Source of the DNA: Spirogloea muscicola
Taxonomy: Eukaryota; Streptophyta; Zygnematophyceae; Spirogloeales; Spirogloeaceae
Assembly: GCA_009602725.1 (NCBI GenBank)
Contig: WELB01000322.1
Location: forward strand, 38,292 to 102,291
Length of the DNA stretch: 64,000 nucleotides
Direction: 5' to 3'
The notes beneath the pieces are model-generated. The model was not told the DNA's origin. It worked only from the letters and a program-made list of their open reading frames with translations, and ran no database searches. Shown piece by piece: positions 53,428 through 64,000 of this stretch; the stretch's first letter is position 1, and each line of letters opens with the position of its first letter. Position numbers and translations under genes: made by a program.

Positions 53428-56400
53428 ATGGCCCTGCCGCGTCGGCGAGACCTCGTGCCAGCCTGCGCTGCCCTGGCCGCGTGCCTCGTCGCGCTGCTGC
53501 AGCTCTGCGGCACGGAGGCGTGGATCGGCGACGACCCCCCCGAGTGCTCGCCCTGCCAGCCCGGCTACGGCCGCGGTGAGGGCCCAAACGGCCTCTGCGG
53601 GCGCTGCGCGCGGTGCCCGGCCGGCTCCACCGGCCACAGCCGCGACGAGTGCCGGGTGTGCCCCGCCGGCACCGCCATCACCAACCCGGCCTACGACTGC
53701 GCGCCCTGCCGCCCGAGCGGGCGACGCGAGCGACCTCCTGCCTGCAGTGCTCGCCGGGCTCCTTCTCCGCCGCCGGCGCCGGGCTGTGCACTCCCTGCCC
53801 TGCCGGCACCTTCGCGGCCAACCCCCGCAGCACCAGCTGCGCCGCCTGCCCCCCCGGCTTCACCTCCGCGGCCGGCCAGACATCTTGCGTGCCCTGCCCC
53901 GCGGGGTCGACCACCACGGGCGCCAACCGCAGGGGCTGTGCGCTCTGCCCGCCCCAGACCTTCGCGCCCCGCCGCGGCAGCCCCAGCTGCAGCCCCTGCC
54001 CCTCCCTCCTCTACAGCGCCGCAGGCAGCGCCGGCTGCGTCGGCTGCCCCGCCGACACCATCGCGCCGCCCTTCGGCAGCACCCTCTGCGTGCTGCCCTG
54101 CCCCTGCGGCATGGCCTGGGAGTTTGGCTGCTCTCGCAGCTTGGGCAGCCCGTCGCAGGCCGAGTTCGTCACGTACACCACGTACGTGGCGACCCAGCAG
54201 CAGGTGCCCATCCTCGTGGCCCTCCAGTGCTCTCTCAAAGCGGCCATCGAGCAGCCCGCCCTCCTGCCCAATCTTACTCAGGTGAGAAGCGCCCACAGCC
54301 CTGCCTTCTTCATCTTGAAACGCCCTCGCTATACGTACATTGACAAGCAGGCGGCAGCGAGCAGTCCGTCTGCTTCCCTGGCTAGCTACCAAGGACACGC
54401 CTTGCATTTGCAAGAATTTGTACTGAAGCATTGCGCGGCTCGTCACTGACTGAGGGTCGGCACCCCTTGCTCCTCCAGATCCTGGACATGGTCGAAGATC
54501 AGCATGCGCGGAATCCATCCTCCTGGCAGCCCGACACACACCTGCGCGCTCTCATCCGCAGCTACACCGCAGCGCTCCACGACCCTGCGATCGGCGACCC
54601 CAACGTCCCCTCCATTGTGGTGCCCACGTTCAAGCTGGACGACGTGGAAGAGGAGGTGGACGCCACCATCTCCCTGTTGCAGGCCCAGGACGCCGATGCC
54701 AACACGGACATCACGCTGAACGCACTGCACGATGCCGAAGCGCACATCAGGACCAGCATCGAGGACGGCTTCAACGACATGACGGAGCTTGTGATTGGGG
54801 TCGAGACGTCCAACATCGAGATCGCCGTGCAATCGGCCAAGCAGTCCCTCACGGCTGCCAGAAGCACCCTTTCGGCGCGCCAGTCGCAGGCCACATCTCT
54901 GAAAGATCAGCTTGCCACCGCGAAGTCGGAGGGCGAGCGGCTCAACAACCTCGCAGCAGTCAACTACGAGGACATCCAGCATGCGATCGCGGACGCCTCC
55001 TTCTGGTCGACGCTCACCACCATCTTCAAGGTCGCGACCTCCGTGGCATCAGCTTGTTACAACCCGGCAGGCGCTGCTGGAGGCCTCCTCAGCGCAGCCG
55101 GAAGTGCACTGGCCGATGGAGGCCTGTCGCTCGCAGACGAGCTGTCAGAGTTCGCGTCCCACATGCTCGACAAACTGGGCGACGCCTTCCAAGGGCTCGT
55201 CAACAGCTTCGTGGACGACCCGATTCACAAGCTCGGCGTCGTCCTCGACGCTGTGGAAGCTCTTCAGGGGGAGGACCTCATGAGATTCGCCACCGACTTC
55301 CAAGAAGCGACGGGCTCGGACCTCCCCGCGGACCTGGCCAGCTTGCAGGGCGACGCATCCAAGGCCGTGGGCCGAGTGGAAGACTACATCAGGCAGGCAG
55401 TCGACGTCCAACGCGGCTCCGCCACGAACGTGGTCAACTTCCTGTCCGCCCAATCTGCCGTGGATTCGTGGAGTCAGAGTGTGCACACGCAGTTCAACGG
55501 CCAATGTGACGCAGCACAGGGCCCCGTGAAGGCAGCCTGCGAGACCTACCAGGGCACGCTCCTGCAGCAAGGCATCAACAACAAGCTGCAGCTCTCCCTC
55601 ATCCACGACCTTCAAGCGGTCTTCGAGCAGTCCGCCCAGGCCACCATGGATGTCCTCGGCAGCCAGCAGACGGTGACCAACCTGATGCAGCAGGGTCTGC
55701 GCTGGGCAGCACGTGCTGGACGATAGGGCCGCCCACCATGGCGTGGTGCTGCAACAACTCGAGGAGGCCCGAAGGGCAGCCTATGCAGTCACCGCCGAGC
55801 GCAGCAGAGCACGTGACCTGGCACGCCTTCAGATTGGCGTACCGCTGATGATCAAGATGATCGACTATTGTCAGGTACCCCTTGCCCCGCACTCCCCTCC
55901 CCCATTGATTTGTCTGCCTGCTTGCACCATGGCCTGGCTGGAGAAACGCACAGCCACTCCCCGGAATCAGGCTGCCTATTCTCAACTCCCTAGGGCTTGA
56001 AGGAGCACATGGCTTGTATGCTACGCAGCAAGGCAACTGCTGAGCTCGTGAGGAAGGTCCTATTTTCTAAATTCTGATCGCTTGCGTAACTTTTTGCTGC
56101 AGTTGCTGCGTTACATCTTCCCCAATTATGGTCCCATCGTCGACAGGCCGTTGTGCGGGCTTGTCGTCAACGGCAGGTTCAATCTGAAGTACGGGACGGC
56201 CACGAACCTGGCCGCGGCAGTGCGGGGTCCCGATGCACTCTTCAACCTGCGGTCTGATGCAGCCGCTTACGTGGTCAATCACGAGAGTGGCGGCGCCCTC
56301 AACATCGGCCAAGGCCTGAGCCTGGTGAAAGTGGGCAACCCTGCTTCGCCCTTGCCGGGGATTCCCATTGACCTGGCAGCATTCAAGGCCACTGGCAGAG

Positions 56401-57701
56401 CCACCTTCCGCCTCGACGTGAGCAATGCGCCTTACAGCCTGCACGACGCAGCTGGCCTGTGGCCCCATTTCCGCTTCTACTCTCAGATGCGTGTGCTCGG
56501 AATCAAATTCTACCTCGAGGGTGCCACTTGGCCGACCGCACACACCGACCCCAACTGCGCATACCCGGTCGTGGGCTTCAGGACCAAGCTGCGGTCGCCC
56601 TTCCAGCAGTGGCACATAGATGCTGCCGGCGTCTCCCACGTACAGAGTTACCACCTCACCGACGGAGACACCACCTACGCATACAGCCCCTCGTTCTCCT
56701 GCCACAGCTGCCGCGCTCCGGAACGGGACGACATCTGCCCGGTATCAGCTGCTGGTGTCGCAGACTTGTGCAGGCACGAAGGCTACGCTCCTTGGCGTGA
56801 TGGCGAGGAGTACTTCCCGACACCCTTTGCGCAGTGGGAGATCAGGCTGGACAACAGGTTCGGGTGCACGAACCTGGACAACGTGACGGACATCCTGCTG
56901 TCCATGGACCTCTACGGCGTGGATGAGGATGGTGCCACCGTCCCGCAGGCCCTCTTGACCGACGATGCCACCTACCCGGACACCCTGGTCGCCAAGCCAT
57001 ACGAGTATTCCCCACGGCTGTGCCAAGGTTCCGCCACTCTCGCTTCCGGTGATGCCAGCGCACGCTCCTCCCTTTGCACAAGGGCGCAGATCTGCTCAGA
57101 CAGCAGCTTTGCCACGAGGCTGGCGACCACGGTCGCCTCGCAAGCAGCTCCTGGAGTGACGTCTACCCTGGTGGCCGTTGCCGACGGCCCCGATCACTGG
57201 GTGGAGGTGCAAGACCTGGCAACGCTGTGCTCCGAGGTGGTCACCCCCGCCAGCAACCCGCAAACGGCGCACATGGGCATCTGCTGCGCAGGGCCAACGC
57301 AGGCACCGTACACGGCTGCGACGTACGGTAGGGAGCTGTCGCCGGGTCCAGCGCCTGCACCTGGAGCAGCTGCTCCAGCCGCCACACCACCGGCTCCCTT
57401 CACTCCGCCGCCGCCAGTCTCATCAGGAGCCAGTGCGCCAATGCAGCCTCCTCCCATGCCCTCGTCGTCTTCGCCTCCTCCGGGGCCCAGCTCACGGCCA
57501 GCTGCAGCCCCCCCTACTCCGAGTCCCACAGTGTCCACTCCACCGGCACCGCCAGCTGCGGCTGCGCCACCTCCTGCTGGTGATCGTGCCACCAATCCAC
57601 CCCCGCCGATTTCACGTCGATTTGGGACTATCCGGGTTGGGACACCCCCTCCTCCTCCTCCGGCCTTCAACTTCCGCTTTGGGCGACCCCGCCTGCCTTA
57701 A
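53428..57701 (+). CDS. Secreted cysteine-rich and proline-rich protein with GCC2/GCC3-type repeats
   Basis: Four exons: 53428-54281, 54479-55874, 55994-56056 and 56103-57701, about 1,300 residues. It starts with a signal peptide (LVPACAALAACLVALLQLCG). Next are about six ephrin-receptor-like/GCC2-GCC3 cysteine repeats, such as CSPGSFSAAGAGLCTPCPAG, TFAANPRSTSCAACPPGFTS and AAGQTSCVPCPAGSTTTGAN. Exon 2 encodes about 450 mostly helical residues with heptad-like stretches (IEIAVQSAKQSLTAARSTLS). Exon 4 is a globular region with paired cysteines, followed by about 120 residues rich in PPPP and SPP, typical of hydroxyproline-rich algal wall or matrix proteins. The reading frame changes near 53705-53715 and again near 55697-55712; homology continues across both, so they are sequencing errors or mutations. 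An extracellular or wall role is inferred; the exact function is unknown. Confidence 0.72.
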
Positions 57702-60400
57702 GAATGTGACACTGTCTTTGCACGGATTGCCTCTCCAGATTTCATCTTATTTGCATCCTTATACTTTTTCTTTATTGTTTGCGATTTTCGCACTCTTATT
57801 TCTCCGTTGAGCACTCGAGCTTGTAATACTTGCGCTCTTGTCAAGGCTCACGAGATGTACTTGCTCTCTTTCTTTTTCTTATTTTCCACTTCTTGTAAAT
57901 TGGTCGGGCTTTCCTGGGCTCTTGACCTCCGCTCAGCACGGGTACGTCAATTTCTTGCGGATGGTCGAGTCACAACCACCAGCAGCTCACAACGACCATC
58001 AGCTAAATCTGTTCTCAAAAGAGCAAGCACTGTAGCAAGCATTTCTCATGAGTGTGTAGCAACTCACGGTCTTGATTACGTTGATTGAAGGATCCCATGA
58101 GTACATCACACAAATCCCAAGTCCGGGCTCCAGGGTAAGCTGCAAAGTAATATGCACACACAGCCAGAGACAATTATCGCGAGGAGAGAAATAGTAGCGA
58201 AAGGTCAGCCCGTAGACGCCGATAATCACACAGATTGTATCAACATGTAAGGTCACGGCATCTCGGTAAATGGTCAATGACTCTATGACAGAGTTGCAGT
58301 GCCCCTGCGCGCAACTTATCGTAAGGTCTCGATCGGGCCAGCATTGCAGCCAGTTTGTGGATGGCCATGGTGTGTAATAAGTCGTCAGGAACTCCAGAGG
58401 CTTCATTCAGTACTTAGTATGTTGAATGCGTCGGTAACATCAATGCAGCACCAGCTCCCATTGCTATTCGCCCACAATAGATGCACACTCATGTATGTAT
58501 GACATAAACATGATCAGTGAGCAGTGTTGTGCCCCACCAACTTTGACGGGCTGCACTCGAGCAGGGTGGCGACCTGCACCCTGCAGCTGGTCGGGCATCG
58601 GCCACTCACCTTCTGCACATTTTCCAAAAGCGCCTGGTGGGTTAGCAATCATTTATTCTCACACGCTGTTAAACGCTATGTCAGTGCCTGTCAGGAATTT
58701 GTAAGAAGAAGAGCTGCCTAGTGCATCTTTCATGATGCTTCTGCCATTCTTCAGCACCTCTCACTACCGCAGCCACCAGCTGCCACTGGCGTCGACCCCT
58801 TCATAGTCCTAGCATTGGCAGAGTACTGTCACCTGCTGTGAAGTCTGGTGAGAGATTGAGTGTCTCGAAGTGATCATGCATATAGCTGGTGCAGATGCCG
58901 GCAAGAATGAGAGGAGAAGCACAGGAGCAGCTATCACGAGAGGAGGGACGAATTACTAAACCCTCCGTGAAGCAGCCTGCCGTTCGCTCTCCGAGTCGAT
59001 ACTTGATGGCACCACAACAACAGTCTGACAAGACTTCCAAGGACTCTGCTCCGACGTCAGCATCGACAAACTTGCCCAAAGTTCATGCTCCCTCAAGAAA
59101 GGTCACTGCAGCATATACGACCAAGAGCAGTCCCGATCAGCATATAACATTTGCAATTCAGGCGTTGCCGCAAGTAAGCGCCAATAACCTGCTCGAAGAA
59201 GAGCTGCAAATGCAGTCCCCTCACCTGACCAGTCGACCCAGAAAGCTAGCTAGCCTATGATGAAAGAAAGAGTGCGGCTGCTGATTTAAAAGAGCAGCTG
59301 TGAAAGCCAGCTAAGAGGGGTCTGCCGGGGTGTATGGGGTAAATTGGACGCCCTCAAGTCCTGTTGGCTACCACGTGGCGTCCGACCACCTACAGCAAGA
59401 TGATGCTGACCGTCAAGCAACCCATGAGTGAACGGGTTGGATCTTTGCTTGGCAGACGTCACCGTGGCCGCCGGCTGTATTGCAGCACACATTCGGCTCT
59501 CCTGAGAGTTGATGGCCTCCTTATGGAGCTCCAGCTGATGACACACAACAGGAGCTCACCCTATGAGCAACTTAGGCAGCGGCACGTTTTTGTAGTGCCT
59601 TTACTACCTGATCACCAAGAAATGCAAGTAAATGGCACACTGTAGAGCAACGTATCCTTCTTTGAGCACCTTATGCAGAGGCACGTGGCTGTAGTGGAAC
59701 CCCTACCTGGAATCGGTGCATCACCCAGAAGTGCGAGACAGTGGTGCAGCTCCTCACTTTCTTCACACCTCCTACAGCTCAGAAATAGGACAGTCTCCTT
59801 CGACGGCCAGACTGGCCACTGCGACAGCTTGGAGAAACAAGTAGAGGAGCTGGCAGCAGAAGCTACACACTAGTCTGTCTGCTGATCGAGGTAAGTAGAC
59901 ATGCACTTTGGCTTTCCGCTGGATGCACACTCGTTCACGTTCTCTACTGGTGCAAGCAAGCATCTAGAAGCTTGCCAAGGGGAGTCGCAACTGCCTTTGG
60001 GTTCGCATTGTTTGCAATGAAGGGTTGAGTGATGTGGATACCCGCAGAGTTGCAGAATGTCCGTCTGCGACAATTCCCCAACTATTGCGGATCCATGTCA
60101 AACGAACTACCACGGACTCAACGGTGCGCTATGAGGGCACACAACGTGTCCACCCAACGTTACCAGAAAACAAGTAGGACACCAAGCCGCCAGCATCGAA
60201 GCTTCTCAGAATGCTGAACCAATTTCCGTCATTGACGAGGCTTGCCACCTGCTGGTTGTTGACGGGAAGCACGGCATGTTCCAGACTGCAGTGACGAGCA
60301 GCGGAGTCGTAGCCTTTGATGCATGCCATCTCATGTCATGTGAGGATTCTTGTGCTTGCCGTTGTGTTTGTTGTGATTTCCTCGATCTCCTATTGCTCAG
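57702..60400. other. No recognisable gene
   Basis: A 2.7-kb stretch after the secreted-protein gene. There is a CACGTG at 59372-59377 and one at 59682-59687, and a short direct repeat (GAGCAACTTAGGCAGCGGCA at about 59568 and a diverged copy at about 59656). Open frames 58889-59260 and 59364-59645 (+) have no domain. Nothing else supported. Confidence 0.4.
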
Positions 60401-60402
60401 CG

Positions 60403-60512
60403 CCAGCGCATAGCTGTTCAGGCTGTTGAGGATCCGAGGTGGCCAGCACCTTGACACTGGCATGGTTTTGAAGCCACCAGTGCTTGCCAGATGGGTCCTG
60501 CACATGGTCAGG
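60403..60512. repeat. Dispersed repeat, second copy at 51065-51175
   Basis: Both copies share GCATAGCTGTTCAGGC, then GAAGCCACCAGTGCTTGCCA and CCTGCAC at matching spacing, with a diverged middle. It is an unclassified interspersed repeat. Confidence 0.6.
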
Positions 60513-61320
60513 AGCTGCTTGTAAGCTTCTCACACAAGGCGAGCAGCGGGCGGAGAAGAAGGCAGCGGCTCCACGACAAGGAGGCGGGCATCGGAGGGGC
60601 GGGCGGAGGCCGTGGCGGATGAGGGGCCCAACCAGCCGCCGCGGGGGTGCGGCGGCACCGAGAGTGTGGGAGCAGCGAGCGGCGCGGGGAGAGCGAGGGG
60701 GCGCATTTCCCAGAGGAGGTCGTTTGGCTGCGGAGGAAAGCCATCCAGCCGAGGCAAAGGAGCGCTTACGAAGGCGCGATGGCTGTGGAGGCCAGCCCAT
60801 GCTGTGTCGAATGAGATGGGAACCAGCTCCTGCAGTGCAAGGCGGTGGCTGTGAGAGGCCAGCCCGAAGGAGCGTACAAGGAGTGGGAGAACCAAGGTGC
60901 TGGGCCGGGCCGCGGGCCGGGGGGGCGGGCGGCGAGCTGGGGGGCGGGCCGTCCTTTCCGCCGGCCCGCCGCCACGTGGCGGGTGCTGCCCCCCCCCGGC
61001 CCCGGAGCATCTGAGCCCTCGGCGTCGCCAAGAGGTGCCGGGCAGGTGCTGTGACACGTGGCGACCTGCTGATGCCCCACTCACTTTCAACTCACTTGCC
61101 TCCGAGGGCCGCCGCTTCCCGCTCCTCCCGCCTCGGTGGGCCCCGGCAGTCCCCAACGTGCCGCGGCGGGCCACTCGCAGCCGTGGACTCTCCAGACTTG
61201 GCTGTGGAGATTGCGGGAGAAGGGAATGAGCTCTTACAAAGGGGGCGAGGGCTGCGAAAACGAGTGACAAGGCTCGAATGGGCCGAACAGAGCGAGGAAA
61301 GCACGCGGGAAAGAGGGTCA
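60513..61320. other. Promoter-like GC-rich block without its gene
   Basis: Antisense hairpin modules lie at 60775-60805 and 60838-60890 (GGCGGTGGCTGTGAGAGGCC), and G-boxes at 60973-60978 (GCCACGTGGC) and 61055-61060. Composition and motifs resemble the upstream regions at 52581 and 63100, but no secreted-protein ORF follows. A degraded module is at 61225-61290. Confidence 0.4.
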
Positions 61321-62895
61321 CTTGCAGTCTACATTCGTTAGAGGAATTACCTGCGAGAATGAGCCATGGCAATGGAGCAGAAACTGATTGCCAGACATTC
61401 TTGCATGCTCATCAATACGATTGTCCCTCAAAGAAATGTTGCACAAGTCCACATAGCATGACTGCTTCGGATCTAAGGCGAACTGTGGTTACTTCCAACT
61501 ACGTACGTTCCACGTAAAACGTACGCCTACCACCCATCTATTGTGTACTAGACCTCGTCCCCGTGTCGAGGTGACCTACGGCCTAGGTCTACAAGACAAC
61601 TCTGTGGTTGGAGAAGCATGGATACTATCAAGATGAGTTACTGTTGTTTGTATGGCATTGACTTACCTGGGGTGTCCGGGACCTCCTTGCCAAGACTGGG
61701 TGCCCGCATGCACCTTCGAACCCCAACATACGAGAGGCCCTGACGGCCTTACACCCCAAGATCACCAGCCCTGTGCTTTTGGCCATATTCGGCGAACTTT
61801 TCCAGGAGATAAGATTAGGCCACGTAGCTGAATGGAGAGACTTCGTCAAGATACTTTGCCCATCCTCGGAGAAGGCCATTGCTCAGGATTAGACTCAGAC
61901 ATGCCCAAAGGCGTCCAATGCACTCTGCCAGGACGCCAGCATCTAATACAGGTATACATAAGGCCGATGCTGTGCATCCTTCGTAATCTGTGACTCTGCC
62001 GTACTGGGCATGGCTAGTACGTTGTATATAAAACTTGACGTTGGCGACACGTCTGTTACTTGCTCGTAAGTACCATTTGCCTGCCTCTGATCCTGCAGCA
62101 ATCCTGATGGCACGAACAAAGTTGCTAGGGCGTCCTGCTTGCATCCGCAGCAAGATGGCTAGCGTGTGAGTAATTGCAGATGGACGTATCCGTTGACGTC
62201 GATGTGCTTGTTTGAAGAGTTCCGAAGGCAGAACCAGGGGATTGATGAGGTTTTGTAAAGCAGGTCAGCGCTAGATGCCCTTTAAACTGGACACGCACGG
62301 ATTTTACATGGTGATACGCTGGTAGGTCGTCTACGCATAAGCAGCTGTGAAGGACGCCTCGACTTGCAAGCCACAGCGCGACCCTCAGTAATGTCAAATA
62401 CGCAGTTAAAATATGCATGTCTACGTGATCCGCCAAGACGACGAGGACAGTAGATCGAGTTCCAAGTAAAGTGGACAGATTGACAAGAACAAGACAGGGT
62501 GTGCTGCCAGCCCCCAGGTCGTGCGCTCGGTCAGAAAGGCGATCCTCGTCGTCCATGTGCTCGCATCATGCGCAGCAGCACAAGGAGAGATTGTACAGAC
62601 TGCTTCGAAGGGCCCTCAGACACTCTCCAGTGCGCTCCCACAGCCGCCGCTGCTTAGCAGCAGCCGCCTCCTCTCTATAAGTCTAGATGATTTGCTTTGT
62701 ATTACGCATGGAATTATCAGTCTCAGCTAGAAAATCACATCAGCTGAGAGCGCTCCCGTTTGGCGATGACAGCCAGGACCGCAAGCCAAGGAGAAGAACT
62801 AGCGTGTATGGAAAAGTGGAAGGCCAGAGTGGCCAAGTACAACGGCAAGCACATCTGATGACGTACATTGCCCACGGCGGAATGACCCGCTGGGT
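61321..62895. other. No recognisable gene
   Basis: A plus-strand frame without Met at about 61661-61891 (KITSPVLLAIFGELFQEIRL) has protein-like composition but no family I recognise. A short palindromic ACGTACGTTCCACGTAAAAC lies at about 61500. Nothing else seen. Confidence 0.35.
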
Positions 62896-63697
62896 AACCA
62901 CGGGTCAGCACCTAGAAAGAAAGTGGCTCTCCCAAAGGTGGCATGGTGGGCTATGAACAGGCAGCCAGCAAAAATTGACATGGTCCAAAGGAGCGGAAAT
63001 CACATAGAGGTCGCTAGAGGTCGCTAATCGGTTAGCCGCTGATAGCTGAGGAGAAGGCTGGGGTGAACCACGGCCTGCCAGCGAGGGCGGGGCGGGTGGC
63101 CGGCTGGGCGGGCGGGCGCAGCATCGCAGCGGGGCACGAAAGCCCGCCACGTGGCGACAAGCCAGCCCCCCGGAGGCGGTTTGGAGCCCGAGGCGCCGCG
63201 GCGCGCACGTGCTGGACCCGCGGGAGAGCCAGAGGACGCCTAGTGTCGGATGCCGTCAGCGTGCCACGTGTCTGGGCGAAGGGGCTCATAGCGTTTGCGA
63301 GGGGCGTTGAGGCTGCGCCACGTGGAGGACGCAGAGAGTGGGGGCGCGCGCCCGAGGGGGGCGGGCTGGCCCGCCCCGGGCAGCCGGCCGCCCGGGCCGG
63401 TGGGCACTGCCCCGGCACAGCTCAAGTACCACCCCCCCCCCCTCGACAGCCACCAGTCCCGCGCTCCACCCCCCCTTCGCTCTCCTCTGCTCGAGCACCC
63501 CTCCAGCTCTCTGCTGCCCGCGCTTCCCCGGCCCCAGCGGCGCCCCGTGCCTGCGCCCACGCCGCTCGGCCTGCCAGCCCGCACTCCTGCGCCCGCAGCT
63601 GCCCCCTCTGCCGGCTCAGAGCTCCGCGGCCGCAGCCTACTTCCCCCGGGCTGCCCCCCCCGCCCCCCAGCTCCTGGCCGCCCGCGCGCCCGAGACC
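62896..63697 (+). promoter_or_regulatory. Upstream region of the secreted-protein paralogue
   Basis: An antisense tail module is at 62920-63000. Three CACGTG sites follow: 63148-63153 (in CGCCACGTGGCGAC), 63265-63270 (in GTGCCACGTGTC) and 63319-63324 (in GCGCCACGTGGAG). The last 270 bases are C-rich, as before 53428. The octamer GCCACGTG plus GGCGAC is shared exactly with the upstream region of the first paralogue. Confidence 0.5.
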
Positions 63698-64000
63698 ATG
63701 GCCGTCCGCCGCGGCCCGCCCCATTCGACGCTCGCCGCGCTCGCCGCCGCGCTGCTGCTGCTGGCGGCGTGCCTGGGCGTGCTGCCGCGCGCCGCGGCCC
63801 TGCCTCCGTCCGGGGACGACGGCGGGGGCGGCGTGGAGTGCGGCAGCTGCCCCGCGGGCTTCCTGCGGCCCGACAACGGGCCCAACGGGCTCTGCCGGCC
63901 CTGCGTGCGCTGCAAGCCCGGCACCGGCTTCACCGGCGCCGGCTGCGCCGCCTGCCCCGCGGGCACCTTCGCCGCCGGCTTCAACCAGCAGTGCCAGCCG
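63698..64000 (+). CDS. Secreted cysteine-rich protein, paralogue (3' end outside window)
   Basis: Begins with a signal peptide (LAALAAALLLLAACLGVLPR) and continues with the same start of the Cys-rich region as the gene at 53428: CGSCPAGFLRPDNGPNGLCR, CVRCKPGTGFTGAGCAACPA, GTFAAGFNQQCQP. The two N termini align through GPNGLCGRC/GPNGLCRPC. Same orientation, about 6 kb downstream of the end of the first copy, so this is a tandem gene family. Incomplete at the window edge; the frame is open throughout. Confidence 0.82.
   Translation, partial: MAVRRGPPHSTLAALAAALLLLAACLGVLPRAAALPPSGDDGGGGVECGSCPAGFLRPDNGPNGLCRPCVRCKPGTGFTGAGCAACPAGTFAAGFNQQCQP

Noticed and set aside
52670-54343. A 557-codon Ser/Pro/Arg-rich plus-strand frame
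   Set aside because: It is an out-of-frame reading of the secreted-protein gene and its GC-rich leader, without signal peptide or cysteine pattern.
59364-59873. Possible coding pair of related blocks
   Set aside because: The two blocks look like a short diverged direct repeat; neither has a domain or consistent splice borders.
1-64000. Transfer RNA, ribosomal RNA and CRISPR-like structures
   Set aside because: I scanned for GGTTCGA-type B boxes with cloverleaf context and for regularly spaced repeats and found none that hold up. The recurrent short repeats are irregularly spaced LINE-tail modules.

Overview
The window is nuclear DNA of a green alga (Viridiplantae, most likely a chlorophyte). 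The evidence is the gene content: a plastid-type tryptophan synthase beta, GDP-mannose 3,5-epimerase, a DYRKP-type kinase, an ALWAYS EARLY/LIN9 protein, a plant-type bHLH with an ACT-like tail, and a PUX8-like UBX protein. Many short phase-preserving GT-AG introns, GC-rich promoters with GCC tracts, and a CCCTAAA-type interstitial telomeric tract agree with this. I cannot name the species. It is a draft assembly with two long N gaps (29630-30533, 42115-42619) and single Ns at 3970 and 8398 that behave like collapsed gaps.

Layout. 1-3660: LINE debris and LINE 3' tails, with no host gene recognised. 4256-6458: tryptophan synthase beta (+, 5 exons). 7288-8325: bHLH factor (-), cut at its 5' side by the N at 8398. 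8399-10051: 3' part of an ALY/LIN9 gene (+), cut by the same N. 10050-11350: tail modules and foldbacks. 11503-13996: possible unrecognised multi-exon gene. 14189-17378: EEF2KMT/FAM86-like methyltransferase (-). 17990-20700: degenerate telomeric tract, then a mosaic of LINE C-terminal fragments. 22829-24949: UIM/UBX protein (-, 8 exons). 27600-29400: LINE tails and foldbacks. 30534-34491: DYRKP-type kinase (+). 35050-36202: Mago nashi (-). 37370-39655: GDP-mannose 3,5-epimerase (+), head-to-head with Mago. 40300-43550: second LINE nest around an assembly gap. 44325-46794: COQ11/At1g32220-like Rossmann protein (+, 9 exons). 49381-49720: pogo/Tigger-like MITE. 53428-57701: large secreted Cys-rich/Pro-rich protein (+). 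63698-64000: start of a paralogue of it in the same orientation.

The host genes are mostly unrelated housekeeping and regulatory genes: amino acid and ascorbate/cell-wall sugar synthesis, exon junction complex, DREAM complex, a kinase, eEF2 methylation and ubiquitin/p97 adaptation. Two themes cut across them. First, one hairpin module (GGGCTGGC, short spacer, GCCAGCCC, with flanks) occurs about thirty times in both orientations. It lies downstream of the last codon of recognisable LINE copies, as isolated SINE-like units, and as long foldbacks. Second, the palindrome CACGTG, often GCCACGTGGC, recurs upstream of several genes and is densest before the two secreted-protein paralogues. The bHLH encoded here carries the His-Glu-Arg basic residues expected to read that site.
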